DNA of 64,000 nucleotides, taken from assembly GCA_024743175.1 (NCBI GenBank), contig JANSXA010000001.1:372001-436000 (forward strand). The letters run 5' to 3'. The stretch comes from Pseudomonadaceae bacterium. GTDB lineage: Bacteria > Pseudomonadota > Gammaproteobacteria > Pseudomonadales > Azotimanducaceae. A model generated the notes under the pieces. That model ran no database searches, was not told where the DNA came from, and saw only the letters and a list, made by a program, of their open reading frames with translations. Below, piece after piece: positions 17,742 to 26,029 of this stretch (within the stretch, counting starts at the first letter, position 1; every line of letters begins with the position of its first letter). The position numbers and the translations under genes are program-made.

Positions 17742-18620
17742 TTAGTCTGAAAGCCTTGAGATAAGCTGCTGGCGTAAGACAGCAAGACGATCTTCAGGCA
17801 AAGCAATGGCACGACGCAATTTCAGGTCCATTCGTACTGCCGCCGCTTGCGCTGAAACGGCTATGTGACCGTCCCCGGCGTGATACATCAAATGGGCAAA
17901 CTGCTGAACCTTGGCGCTGACGTCGCGCACGCCGGAAACAATTTCAAAAGTGTCACCGCAAAACAGAGGTCGATGATAATGCATCCTGTATTCAAGCACT
18001 GCACCGCCCTCCTCAACGGGCTCATCATCATCGCTGGTTGCAGAAGCAGACTCAAACCGCCCCCATAGATGAGGCATAGCATCGGATACTCGTCCCATAT
18101 AATGATGCACCCGCATTTGCGACGCCGCAGTACATTCTTCGCTGGTTGGCATACCTTTGCCAACGGTGAAGAAGCCTTTTTCCAGCGCTGCCTGTAGCGA
18201 CAAAGCTGCGTGGGGCAAATCTGTCGGCGCTATGCCTCTCGGTTGGGCATGTTCAGGCACATCGTCAATATCTGCAGGGGCTGTCAGATCCATTTGCAGA
18301 CTGTGCAGACAGGTGCTCAACGGTGTCTGAGTGAAAGAGTGGCGCAGCTCTGTTAAAACCTCAACACGATCGTCTGATACACCAACAACACCAACGTAAC
18401 CCGAGATGGGTGTAGACAGCCTGGCTTCAGCAAGAAAGCGGATGTGCTGCGACTTCAGCGCACTGATGTAATTGTCAGGGTTTGTGACTGCAGGCAGCCC
18501 GATTCGTACTGCAGCGGCGCAGACACTCTGCCAGTGCTTCTCAACAAAGAAACGTACGTTGAGGTGATCATTTTCATCGCACTCCCAACGATTAACACTG
18601 CCGCGAAAATATAATTCCAT
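17742..18620 (-). CDS. Tandem hot-dog thioesterase family protein
   Basis: A 292-residue protein with two hot-dog halves, as in acyl-ACP thioesterase and 4-hydroxybenzoyl-CoA thioesterase relatives. The first half begins VNRWECDENDHLNVRFF, an Asn/His-rich thioesterase start. The second carries VHHYMGRVSDAMPHLWGRF and YRMHYHRPLFCGDTFEIVSG. It probably hydrolyses acyl-CoA in the cytoplasm. The ATG at 18620 shares one base with the stop of the upstream transporter gene (TGATG), so I prefer it to a start 75 nt further upstream inside the transporter gene. It lies 20 nt before the acyl-CoA synthetase gene. The substrate is unknown. Confidence 0.8.
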   Translation of the reverse strand: MELYFRGSVNRWECDENDHLNVRFFVEKHWQSVCAAAVRIGLPAVTNPDNYISALKSQHIRFLAEARLSTPISGYVGVVGVSDDRVEVLTELRHSFTQTPLSTCLHSLQMDLTAPADIDDVPEHAQPRGIAPTDLPHAALSLQAALEKGFFTVGKGMPTSEECTAASQMRVHHYMGRVSDAMPHLWGRFESASATSDDDEPVEEGGAVLEYRMHYHRPLFCGDTFEIVSGVRDVSAKVQQFAHLMYHAGDGHIAVSAQAAAVRMDLKLRRAIALPEDRLAVLRQQLISRLSD

Positions 18621-19969
18621 CAGTTTGAGAAGAGTCCTGAAAAAAAGATGATCGCAACCGCAGGTACAACAAGCCAACGCATCAACTGGTGCCACAGGCT
18701 AAAGATCCTGGCATTGCTCAGCCTCAGCTCTTCTCTGGCTGCCTCAGCGTTGACAAACCAACCCGCAAAAATCGCGATCAGCAAGCCACCTAAAGGCAAC
18801 ATGATCTGATTAGGCAGATAGTCAATCAGCTCACTCAGAGAGAGACCAAAAAGATTCACATCAGACCAGACGTTGTAACTCAACACGCTGACCATGCCCC
18901 CTGCGACAGCGGCCAGGGTCAATACGATGGCTGCTTTGTGCCGCGACCATAAGAAGCGTTCTGACAGCCAGGCACACAAAGGCTCAAACAGACCAACAAC
19001 CGAAGTCATTGCAGCCACAGCCAGAAGTAGAAAAAATGATGTACCCACCCACTGCCCGGCTGGCATCTGTGCAAAAGCCACCGGCAGCGTCTGGAAAATG
19101 AGACCAGTACCGCCCGCGGGATCCAGACCATTGTGAAAAACCATGGGGAAGATGACAAACCCTGCCAGCAGTGCTACCAGGGTATCAGCAATAACGATCA
19201 GAATTGCACTTTGCCCGATAGAAATGTGTTCAGGTAGATAAGCGCCGAACATCATCATACCTGCCATCGCCACACCAATACTGAAAAAGGCCTGGCCTAC
19301 GGCTGCAAGCAGCATGGCGGAATTGATTTTGGAAAAATCAGGTACCAACAGATAGCTGACCGTTTCCGGTATACCGCCGACGACCAGATTAAACAACATC
19401 AGCGCAACAAGCAGAAAGAACAGCAGCGGCATCAAAATCTTCACGGCACGCTCGATACCGTCCTGCACACCTTTGTAGATAATGAAACCCGCCACCATCA
19501 GCGTGAAGATCGACCAGAACACAAGCACCTGAGGTCGCGCCAGCAATGCCGAAAAGTATGCTGTTGATGCACCGGCATCAAAACCAAGCAGAGCGCCAGT
19601 GGCGGATCCATACAGGTAATACAATACCCACCCGGCGACCACGCCATAGGCAATCAGAATCGAAAAAGCAGTCAGCAGGTTCAGATAGCCAACCAGTGAC
19701 CACCAGGTTGAACGACCATCAGCTGCTGCGACAGCTGCCACAGACCCCGGCGGCGTTAAGCCACCGCGTCGCCCCAGCATCAGCTCGGCCATTAAGATCG
19801 GCACACCTATGCCAAAGGCACACAACAGATAAACCAGAACAAAGGCGGAACCGCCGTTCTCTCCAGTTATATAGGGAAATCGCCAGATGTTTCCCAGACC
19901 AACGGCAAACCCGACGGATGCCATCAGAAAACCAAAGCGCGAACTCCATGCCTGGGCGGCACCCGCCAA
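18620..19969 (-). CDS. Sodium-dependent transporter, NSS/SNF family
   Basis: A 449-residue secondary transporter of the neurotransmitter:sodium symporter family, which couples Na+ entry to uptake of amino acids or similar solutes. The family start WSSRFGFLMASVGFAVGLGNIWRF-type segment (unwound helix 1 with the Na+ and substrate sites) is at residues 8-31, and about 11 membrane helices follow. The only start that keeps helix 1 intact is a TTG at 19969, 2 nt after the hydratase stop. The first ATG would remove half of helix 1. So the gene depends on a TTG start, probably by coupling. The substrate is unknown. Confidence 0.88.
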   Translation of the reverse strand: MAGAAQAWSSRFGFLMASVGFAVGLGNIWRFPYITGENGGSAFVLVYLLCAFGIGVPILMAELMLGRRGGLTPPGSVAAVAAADGRSTWWSLVGYLNLLTAFSILIAYGVVAGWVLYYLYGSATGALLGFDAGASTAYFSALLARPQVLVFWSIFTLMVAGFIIYKGVQDGIERAVKILMPLLFFLLVALMLFNLVVGGIPETVSYLLVPDFSKINSAMLLAAVGQAFFSIGVAMAGMMMFGAYLPEHISIGQSAILIVIADTLVALLAGFVIFPMVFHNGLDPAGGTGLIFQTLPVAFAQMPAGQWVGTSFFLLLAVAAMTSVVGLFEPLCAWLSERFLWSRHKAAIVLTLAAVAGGMVSVLSYNVWSDVNLFGLSLSELIDYLPNQIMLPLGGLLIAIFAGWFVNAEAAREELRLSNARIFSLWHQLMRWLVVPAVAIIFFSGLFSN

Positions 19970-19971
19970 TG

Positions 19972-20793
19972 TCAGCGGCCGCTGAATTCAGGTGCGCGTT
20001 TCTCGACAAAGGCCACTGCGGCACCTTTATGATCGTCTGTCATGAAACAACGCACCATGTGCAGGGCTTCCCGATCAAAGGTGTCGCTCAGAGAACCGCC
20101 ATATGCCGCGTTGAGATTTTTCTTCATATAACCCACAGCAACCGTAGGTAAGCTCGCCAGCGAAGTGGCAAATTCAGCTACCGCGTTATCGTAGTCGTCA
20201 GCGGTGGTTATTCGATTCACCAGTCCCATGTCTAACGCTTCCTGTCCGGACACGACCGCGGCGGTGAAATACAGCTCGCGGGCTTTGGCCTGTCCGACGA
20301 GATAGGGCAGAAAAAAAGAACCACCATAATCACCAGACAACCCCACTTTGGAAAACGCAGTGGTCAGCTTGGCCGTCTCTACAGCAATGCGAAGATCACA
20401 GGCCAGCGCCAAGGCAAATCCGGCACCCGCTGCGGGACCGGGAATAGCTGCAAGCGTGGGTTTGGGCATCTCATGTAATATGCGTGACAGTTCCATGCCT
20501 GTGCGCAGGTTCTGAGCACGCCCTTCAAGATCAAACCCGCGGGGTTTGTCGTCATTTTTGTCGCTCTCAGCGCCGGCTTCAGATGCAAACCCTTTGACAT
20601 CTCCACCCGCGCAAAATGCGCCACCTGCACCGGTCAGAACAACACAGCGTACGTTTCTATCCGCCGCCAGGCGTGGCAGTGCTTCGGTCATTGCGGCCAT
20701 CATTTCGCCGCTCATTGCGTTTCGCGCAGACGGTCTGTTCATGGTCAGGGTGGCAACCCCGTTATCGAATGTTTCAATTAAATGGTCGGTCAT
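19972..20793 (-). CDS. Enoyl-CoA hydratase/isomerase family protein
   Basis: A 273-residue crotonase-fold enzyme. The oxyanion-hole segment is GAFCAGGDVKGF near residue 58 and the second is IPGPAAGAGFALALACDLRIA near 115. The catalytic-glutamate region reads SKVGLSGDYGGSFFLP, in which one of the two usual glutamates is replaced by Asp-Tyr; such crotonases are often isomerases or have unusual substrates. A 20-residue insert with acidic and lysine residues (ESDKNDDKPRG) follows the first motif. The ATG at 20793 has a GGAG site. It is five bases after the permease gene and two before the NSS transporter gene, in the seven-gene operon. Confidence 0.9.
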   Translation of the reverse strand: MTDHLIETFDNGVATLTMNRPSARNAMSGEMMAAMTEALPRLAADRNVRCVVLTGAGGAFCAGGDVKGFASEAGAESDKNDDKPRGFDLEGRAQNLRTGMELSRILHEMPKPTLAAIPGPAAGAGFALALACDLRIAVETAKLTTAFSKVGLSGDYGGSFFLPYLVGQAKARELYFTAAVVSGQEALDMGLVNRITTADDYDNAVAEFATSLASLPTVAVGYMKKNLNAAYGGSLSDTFDREALHMVRCFMTDDHKGAAVAFVEKRAPEFSGR

Positions 20794-20798
20794 GGTCC

Positions 20799-22121
20799 CT
20801 ACTCCACAGATGAATGTTCAGGCGTTACCCTATCTCTAGATACGTAGTAGAACAACCAGCCTGAGACAATCAAAACTGCACCCACAAGTGCTTCGACAGG
20901 TCGCTCCCAGACAACAAATACCAGCGTCCAGAATGTGATGCCTACGTAGATCAGCATCGGCCATGGATACCAGGGCACACGAAACAGATCCGGTGCAGAT
21001 CGCTTCCTGTACCTGAGTACCGCTACCCCGATGACGGTTAAAAGTGTATTCAGAGCAAGTGTAAAACTGGCAAAAATTAGAATTTTGTCAAAGGTTGAGG
21101 TCAGCACCAACAGAAGAGTTATGGTGGTTTGAAAACAGATTGCGACCGCCGGCACACCAAACCTGTTCTCATAGGCGAGAAAACGCAGGGCACGAAAATC
21201 CTGCCCGATGACCTGCAGTGCACGTGGGCCAGCAATGACCATAGCGCTGACGGTGGAAACGAGCAGCGTGGCCAACATCAACCCAACCAGCGTGGACCCG
21301 GCGTCTCCAAACGCAAACCCTGCCACAATGTAGCCAATTTCAATCTGCCCACTCATGGCAGACATGGGCGCTACGGAGAGAAACATGACATGCAACAGAA
21401 GATAAAGAGCCATTACCAGCGCGGTCCCTACCAGCAGAATTCGCGGTAGATGCCGACCACCACCATTTACCTCACCTACCAGATAAGTGGCTGCATTCCA
21501 GCCTGTGTAAGCATAATTCACATAGATGAGCGCGATGGCAAATCCTCCGCTGGTGATCAGGGGTAAGTCTTCTTTTGTGGGAGTCCAGCGAACATTCTGC
21601 AGCTGATCAACCTGCCACCAGGCGGCAATAATAAACAGCAGGATCAAGAGCACCTTCAGGGCTGTAAACAAAAGCTGGAAGCGAGCGCTACCGCGACGGC
21701 TACCCAGGTGTACCATGCCGACAAGAATCACCAGCACGGCAGCAACACCGACAATCGGCAATTCGGGCCGCACCGCATTCAGATAAGTGGCGCCGGTAAT
21801 AGCCGCTAATGCTGTTGGCGCAGCAAATCCGATGGTGGAAGATATCCAACCGGAAATAAAACCCGCAGCGGGATGGTAAATCTGACTGAGAAAGTTGTAT
21901 TCCCCACCGGAACGAGGCAAAGCGGCACCCAATTCGGCGTAACACAGGGCACCACACAGAGCGAGAATGCCGCCAATCACCCACAGCAACAAGATTACGG
22001 GGGCAGACTGAATATCCAGCAACTGAAAACCGAGGCTGGTAAATACACCCGTACCAATCATGTTCGCGATAACAATGCTGGTCGCTGTATTTACGCCAAA
22101 TTTTTCTGATTTGTCTGTCAA
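20799..22121 (-). CDS. APC family amino acid permease
   Basis: A 440-residue membrane permease of the amino acid-polyamine-organocation family with about 12 hydrophobic helices. The N-terminal NMIGTGVFTSLGFQL (helix 1 substrate loop), the YAELGAALPRSGGEYNFL segment near 62 and the YVNYAYTGWNAATYLVGEV stretch near 200 are typical. It starts at a TTG (22121) preceded by GGAGGG; there is no ATG in frame before helix 1. It is the first gene of the operon that runs to 13920, and its start is only 29 nt from the divergent acetyltransferase gene, so both promoters must overlap coding ends. Substrate unknown. Confidence 0.9.
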   Translation of the reverse strand: MTDKSEKFGVNTATSIVIANMIGTGVFTSLGFQLLDIQSAPVILLLWVIGGILALCGALCYAELGAALPRSGGEYNFLSQIYHPAAGFISGWISSTIGFAAPTALAAITGATYLNAVRPELPIVGVAAVLVILVGMVHLGSRRGSARFQLLFTALKVLLILLFIIAAWWQVDQLQNVRWTPTKEDLPLITSGGFAIALIYVNYAYTGWNAATYLVGEVNGGGRHLPRILLVGTALVMALYLLLHVMFLSVAPMSAMSGQIEIGYIVAGFAFGDAGSTLVGLMLATLLVSTVSAMVIAGPRALQVIGQDFRALRFLAYENRFGVPAVAICFQTTITLLLVLTSTFDKILIFASFTLALNTLLTVIGVAVLRYRKRSAPDLFRVPWYPWPMLIYVGITFWTLVFVVWERPVEALVGAVLIVSGWLFYYVSRDRVTPEHSSVE

Positions 22122-22150
22122 ACCACCCTCCGTGCGCTATCCTGCGCATC

Positions 22151-22639
22151 ATGACAGATCCCTATACAATACGCGCCATCGAAGCACAGGATCTGGAAGC
22201 GATGCTTGCCTTGCTACCGCAACTTGCAGACTTCCAGGTGCCCGATCGGCGCAATCCGAATGATCTGTGGCAAAGCGATGCACAGCTGTTGAGTGAGGTG
22301 GTTGACGGATCCGCTACCCTGACATTTGCAGACGTCATTGTAGATGCAACCAACACGCCACATGGCCTGGTGCTGATTACGCTACGCGAAGAACTGATGA
22401 GTCATGCGCCTAGTGCCCATCTCGAGGCCATTGTTGTCAGTCCGGAAAAACGTGGCAAAGGCCTGGGAGGCATACTGCTGCAACACGCGGAGCAGGCGGC
22501 TGTCCGACGCGGGGCGCGCAGCCTGAGTTTACATGTATTCAGCAACAATCTGCGCGCGCGAGGGCTTTACGATCAAGCGGGTTACGACAGCGAATTGATA
22601 CGCGCAATCAAGTGGTTCGACCAGGGAGCCGCTGATTAA
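22151..22639 (+). CDS. GNAT family N-acetyltransferase
   Basis: A 162-residue acetyl-CoA-dependent acetyltransferase. The acetyl-CoA loop is in VSPEKRGKGLGGILL near residue 96 (R-G-K-G-L-G), followed by HAEQAAVRRGARSLSLHVFSNN and the ARGLYDQAGY motif that ends the fold. The N-terminal 50 residues are ordinary for the family. The ATG at 22151 follows a 29-nt spacer from the divergent permease gene. The acceptor could be a small amine or a protein; nothing here decides. It converges on the phytanoyl-CoA dioxygenase gene. Confidence 0.88.
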   Translation: MTDPYTIRAIEAQDLEAMLALLPQLADFQVPDRRNPNDLWQSDAQLLSEVVDGSATLTFADVIVDATNTPHGLVLITLREELMSHAPSAHLEAIVVSPEKRGKGLGGILLQHAEQAAVRRGARSLSLHVFSNNLRARGLYDQAGYDSELIRAIKWFDQGAAD

Positions 22640-22661
22640 GTATCGAATGCTCAGAGGCTTC

Positions 22662-23465
22662 CTAGACAATATGTCGGGTAAAGGGATTCTGACGCCAGTC
22701 TTTCCCCTGCGCTTCACACGCACCCGCCGCAAAATGAACGGAAATAGCCCGACGAAAATCTGAACTGCGATTACGGCCTGACCCGTGAATCAGCAATGGA
22801 TGAAACAGCAGCGTATCTCCCGGGGCCATTTCCACGTGTACCCGTGTCTCGACGTCCACGTCATTGAGGCCAAAAAAACCATGGTTCACATAATCCCAAT
22901 CCGGAGCTTCATGCGCCAACAATCCCTGTTTGTGGGATCCAGGGATAACAGCCAGGCATCCCGCCTGCCGTGGCGCTGGTAACAATGCAGTCCACACTCC
23001 AATAATCTGATCCGCGGGTCTGAGCTTGAAATAACGTAGGTCCTGGTGCAATGGATGGCGACCATCCACCCCCGGCGGCTTGTTAAAAACGTTAGAACTC
23101 AGACTGTACAGGTCTTTACCAAGCAGGCTCTGCACAACCCCGACCAGCTGCGGTTGCCGCGCAAATTCAAACAGCACAGGATCTTCTTCGAGACATAACA
23201 GCTTGTTGACGCCATGGGTTGGAGATTCCGGGGTAACGGCGCCTTTTACCACCATCACATCCTGCATAATTTTCATACCCTCTGCCAGGGGCACTGTGCC
23301 GTTGACCAGATCGACAAACCGTTGGTTAAAACGTGCCAGCAGGCCTGGCTCGATCAACCCGGGTAACAGCAGGAAGCCCTGGGACCAGTAAGATTCACAC
23401 TGATCTTGCGAAAGATGCTTCAAGAGCGGTATTGCCAATTCCTCATACCCTTTTAAATGGGACAA
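22662..23465 (-). CDS. Phytanoyl-CoA dioxygenase (PhyH) family protein
   Basis: A 267-residue Fe(II)/2-oxoglutarate dioxygenase. The metal triad is visible: His140 and Asp142 in HPLHQDLRYF, and His227 in LLIHGSG; Arg239 in FRRAISVHF should bind 2-oxoglutarate. PGSHKQGLL near 175 is the usual family turn. These enzymes hydroxylate a wide range of small molecules, so a fatty-acid role is only one option. The only upstream start is a TTG at 23465, with no strong ribosome site. The gene stands alone between an acetyltransferase and a dehydrogenase. Confidence 0.88.
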   Translation of the reverse strand: MSHLKGYEELAIPLLKHLSQDQCESYWSQGFLLLPGLIEPGLLARFNQRFVDLVNGTVPLAEGMKIMQDVMVVKGAVTPESPTHGVNKLLCLEEDPVLFEFARQPQLVGVVQSLLGKDLYSLSSNVFNKPPGVDGRHPLHQDLRYFKLRPADQIIGVWTALLPAPRQAGCLAVIPGSHKQGLLAHEAPDWDYVNHGFFGLNDVDVETRVHVEMAPGDTLLFHPLLIHGSGRNRSSDFRRAISVHFAAGACEAQGKDWRQNPFTRHIV

Positions 23466-23515
23466 CTGCTGCTGCTACACTGCCATCTTTACAAAACAAA
23501 TAAAACAGGTGCGCT

Positions 23516-24292
23516 ATGACAGACTATCCCCTCCCCAATACCAGCCAGGACCTCTCCGGCCAGGTTGCCCTGGTCACCGGCACAACATCTGGTCTTGGAC
23601 GCCGTTTTGCCCAGGTGCTGGCCAGCTGCGGCGCTAAAGTGGCCATCACCGGCCGTCGGGTTGAGCGTCTGGAGGCCCTTGCCGAGGAACTCAGAGCAAC
23701 CGGGGCAGAGGTTGAGCCTATTGCCGTCGATATGCGCGACAACGACGCCATCATAACGTGTGTTGAGCAGGCAGAAGCGGCTCTGGGCACAGTGACCATC
23801 TTAGTCAACAACGCTGGCATTCCCGATGCTCAGCGAGCGCACAAGATGGACAACCAGCTGATTGACGATGTGTTCGATACCAATCTGCGCGGCCCCTATG
23901 TGCTGTCCTGCGAAGTAGCCAGGCGCCTGATTGCCGCCGAACTCCCAGGTCGGATGGTCAATATTTCTTCGGTAGGTGCATTCAATTATGCAGGTCAGGG
24001 TGCGGCGCTCTATTCCATCACCAAGGCTGGAATTATCAGAATGACCGAAGCTCTGGCTGTTGAGTGGGCCCGCTACAACATCAATGTCAACGCCATTGCG
24101 CCCGGTGCTTTTGCGTCTGAGATGATGGATGGCATGCTGGAAAGGATGGGGGACATCAGCAAGATGTTTCCGCGTAAAAGAATCTGCGACCCCGCTCAGA
24201 TGGACAGCACCCTGCTCTATCTCGTTTCACCCGCATCAGAAGCGGTGACCGGCACATTCATCAAGATTGATGATGGCCAGGGTTCACGCTGA
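23516..24292 (+). CDS. Short-chain dehydrogenase/reductase
   Basis: A 258-residue classical SDR. It has the NAD(P) loop TGTTSGLG (21-28), NNAG (98-101), the catalytic serine in NISSVG and Tyr166/Lys170 in YSITK, then NVNAIAPGAF and the C-terminal GTFIKIDDGQG. The arginine pair at 47-48 (GRR) favours NADP(H). It is divergent from the PhyH gene, with a CAGGTG ribosome site before the ATG. Unlike the SDR-like gene at 8342, its active site is complete. Substrate unknown. Confidence 0.92.
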   Translation: MTDYPLPNTSQDLSGQVALVTGTTSGLGRRFAQVLASCGAKVAITGRRVERLEALAEELRATGAEVEPIAVDMRDNDAIITCVEQAEAALGTVTILVNNAGIPDAQRAHKMDNQLIDDVFDTNLRGPYVLSCEVARRLIAAELPGRMVNISSVGAFNYAGQGAALYSITKAGIIRMTEALAVEWARYNINVNAIAPGAFASEMMDGMLERMGDISKMFPRKRICDPAQMDSTLLYLVSPASEAVTGTFIKIDDGQGSR

Positions 24293-24372
24293 GTCAAATA
24301 CTGACTTCGGAAAATACTGAATGACATTCTCCTCCGCTCATCTACACTTCGCACAGAGAGAGAGGAGAATTC

Positions 24373-24591
24373 ATGTTCAGACCAATGACAACTATCCGTT
24401 GCGGGATGCTCGCGGGTTTGTGTTTTATTGCAGCAGCTTGCACCAGCCAGCAAGCCCCCAGATTGGCATCGACCTACAAGGCACCAAGTGCCTGTCCTGA
24501 GGGTAAAGTGCGTTATTGTGATTCACGCAGCCAGCGGAAATGCGGGTGCGTTACTCAATCTGAGGTTCGAGACTTCATGGCCGCCTTCTAA
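24373..24591 (+). CDS. Small cysteine-rich lipoprotein
   Basis: A 72-residue protein with a signal peptide (about 1-22) ending in the lipobox IAAAC, so it should be lipid-anchored. The mature part is only about 50 residues and holds four more cysteines in CPEGKVRYC and KCGCV, which could make two disulfides. A strong GAGAGGAGA site precedes the ATG. I do not recognise the family. The start, signal peptide and cysteine spacing all argue that it is a real gene. It stands between an SDR gene and the convergent TauE-like gene. Confidence 0.65.
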   Translation: MFRPMTTIRCGMLAGLCFIAAACTSQQAPRLASTYKAPSACPEGKVRYCDSRSQRKCGCVTQSEVRDFMAAF

Positions 24592-24640
24592 GCATCTCCA
24601 GGCACACCGGGTAGTTAATTTTCTGGACTATCGAAGTCGA

Positions 24641-25504
24641 CTATCCCAACGCCAGAGCTGATGCACTTTGTACCTGCAATGACTTGTAGAACATCGAAGC
24701 GGAAACGATCACAAGGTAGCCGCCAAAAAGTCTTTTCAGATGTACTTCGTTAAGACTGTGCGCCCATTTTGCGCCTACGGGTGCCGTCATAACCGACGCA
24801 ATGCAGATGGCAAGCAGTGCCGGCAGATTAATGTATCCCAATGACCCGAACGGTAGATCATTGACATGCCAACCCAAAATTAAAAAGCCTAATGTACCTG
24901 GTACCCCGATAATAAAACCCACGCCTGCGGCAGTGGCAACAGCCTGATGAACAGGTCGATTGCACATAACCATCGTCATCACTGTAATTGTTCCCCCACC
25001 GATGCCGAGCAACGCAGAAAACCCGCCTAAAAACGAAGCCAGCCCGGCACGGAAGATCCCGGTTGGCATCGACAGCGATTTTGTTACTCCAGCAAAAAGA
25101 TTGGGAAACAAAAAGTAAACGGAATATGCAAGAACACCCGCAGCGAAAATAATAAAGAGATTCTCGCCATCGGTTACCGATGCAACAAGCAAACCCACGC
25201 CGACACCCAGAACCAGCCACCCTGACCAGGATCGCAGGACTGCAAAATCCACCGCACCATGAGCTCGATGGGATTGCACGGACCTGGCAGAAGCGACCAC
25301 TATTGACGCCAGAGAAGTACCTATAGCAACGTACATCAGCTGCCCTTCCGCTTGATCGAATATTGAGAACACCCCAACGAGTGCCGGTACGACAACAAAC
25401 CCCCCACCATTACCAAATAGTCCTGCGGTTATTCCGGCTATCGCCCCCGCCGCACCCAGCGCAACAAACAGCCAAACTAACTCGATCGTCAATCCATCAC
25501 CCAC
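24641..25504 (-). CDS. TauE/SafE family sulfite exporter-like permease
   Basis: A 287-residue membrane protein with about eight helices arranged as two repeats. Each half contains the family's glycine-rich entry helix: AGAIAGITAGLFGNGGGFVVVPAL near residue 20 and LGGFSALLGIGGGTITVMTM near 160. Members export sulfite, sulfonates or other organic anions by an unknown mechanism. The start is GTG 25504, with an AAAGAGAG site. It is divergent from the TonB receptor gene by 525 nt. The substrate cannot be assigned. Confidence 0.88.
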   Translation of the reverse strand: MGDGLTIELVWLFVALGAAGAIAGITAGLFGNGGGFVVVPALVGVFSIFDQAEGQLMYVAIGTSLASIVVASARSVQSHRAHGAVDFAVLRSWSGWLVLGVGVGLLVASVTDGENLFIIFAAGVLAYSVYFLFPNLFAGVTKSLSMPTGIFRAGLASFLGGFSALLGIGGGTITVMTMVMCNRPVHQAVATAAGVGFIIGVPGTLGFLILGWHVNDLPFGSLGYINLPALLAICIASVMTAPVGAKWAHSLNEVHLKRLFGGYLVIVSASMFYKSLQVQSASALALG

Positions 25505-25830
25505 GCGTAGATCTCTCTTTAAGACATTGAAGCTTCCAAGCGCATAGAGGATCCAAGAAACGTGCCAAACCCAGAACAGACCATTGAACGACCACCGATC
25601 AGCATGGGCGGCTTTTTTTGGTATCTAACAGATAGTGTTAGCAACAAATCTCGCACCAAACAAGATACTCGACACAAATAGTGCTCGCACAAGGTGCGAA
25701 CCGCAGTATCTAATCCCTCGATAATACTTCGCCATGGATATTCTCAGCGCCCCATAAAAACGCATAAATAATTTCCACAAGGCACTCATTTCAACGGACA
25801 GCTCAGAATTGGCACCGCAAGCGTGCAAAC

Positions 25831-25861
25831 GCACCAAAGTCCCCCACAGGAGTGCACCAAA
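25831..25861 (+). repeat. Direct repeat GCACCAAA, possible activator sites
   Basis: Two exact 8-mers at 25831-25838 and 25854-25861, 23 nt apart, with a related inverted copy TTGGCACC at 25809-25816. They lie 40-95 nt before the sigma-54 promoter, within reach for an enhancer-binding protein. Function is inferred only from position. Confidence 0.3.
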
Positions 25862-25901
25862 AAAGAAACTTGAACCTTGTCCAACGACAAATAATGAAAT
25901 C

Positions 25902-25916
25902 GGCACGCTCCTTGCA
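25902..25916 (+). promoter_or_regulatory. Sigma-54 (RpoN) promoter for the TonB receptor
   Basis: GGCACGCTCCTTGCA matches the RpoN consensus: GG at -24 and GC at -12 with exactly 10 nt between, in the extended GGCACG-N4-TTGCA context. It points at the TonB receptor start about 114 nt downstream. Confidence 0.7.
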
Positions 25917-26029
25917 AAAACCTGGGCGCGCACCCGCAGCAGGCGGTGTGTGATTTTGGTACCAGGAAGTCACCAGATAAAAACAAATGCCCTTATATGA
26001 AGAACAAACAAGCTAACAGGAGTCCCGTC

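Larger units (their letters stand above)
25505..26029. other. Long regulatory spacer between TauE-like and TonB receptor genes
   Basis: No convincing gene. It holds a sigma-54-type promoter (25902-25916), two copies of GCACCAAA upstream of it, and about 110 nt of leader before the TonB receptor start. A T-run at 25612-25619 follows only a weak hairpin. Confidence 0.6.

Noticed and set aside
25595-25619. Terminator before the T-run in the TonB receptor spacer
   Set aside because: The preceding inverted repeat is too weak and no plus-strand gene ends nearby.
25625-25933. 102-residue minus-strand frame in the TonB receptor spacer
   Set aside because: Covers the sigma-54 promoter, has erratic composition and no ribosome site.
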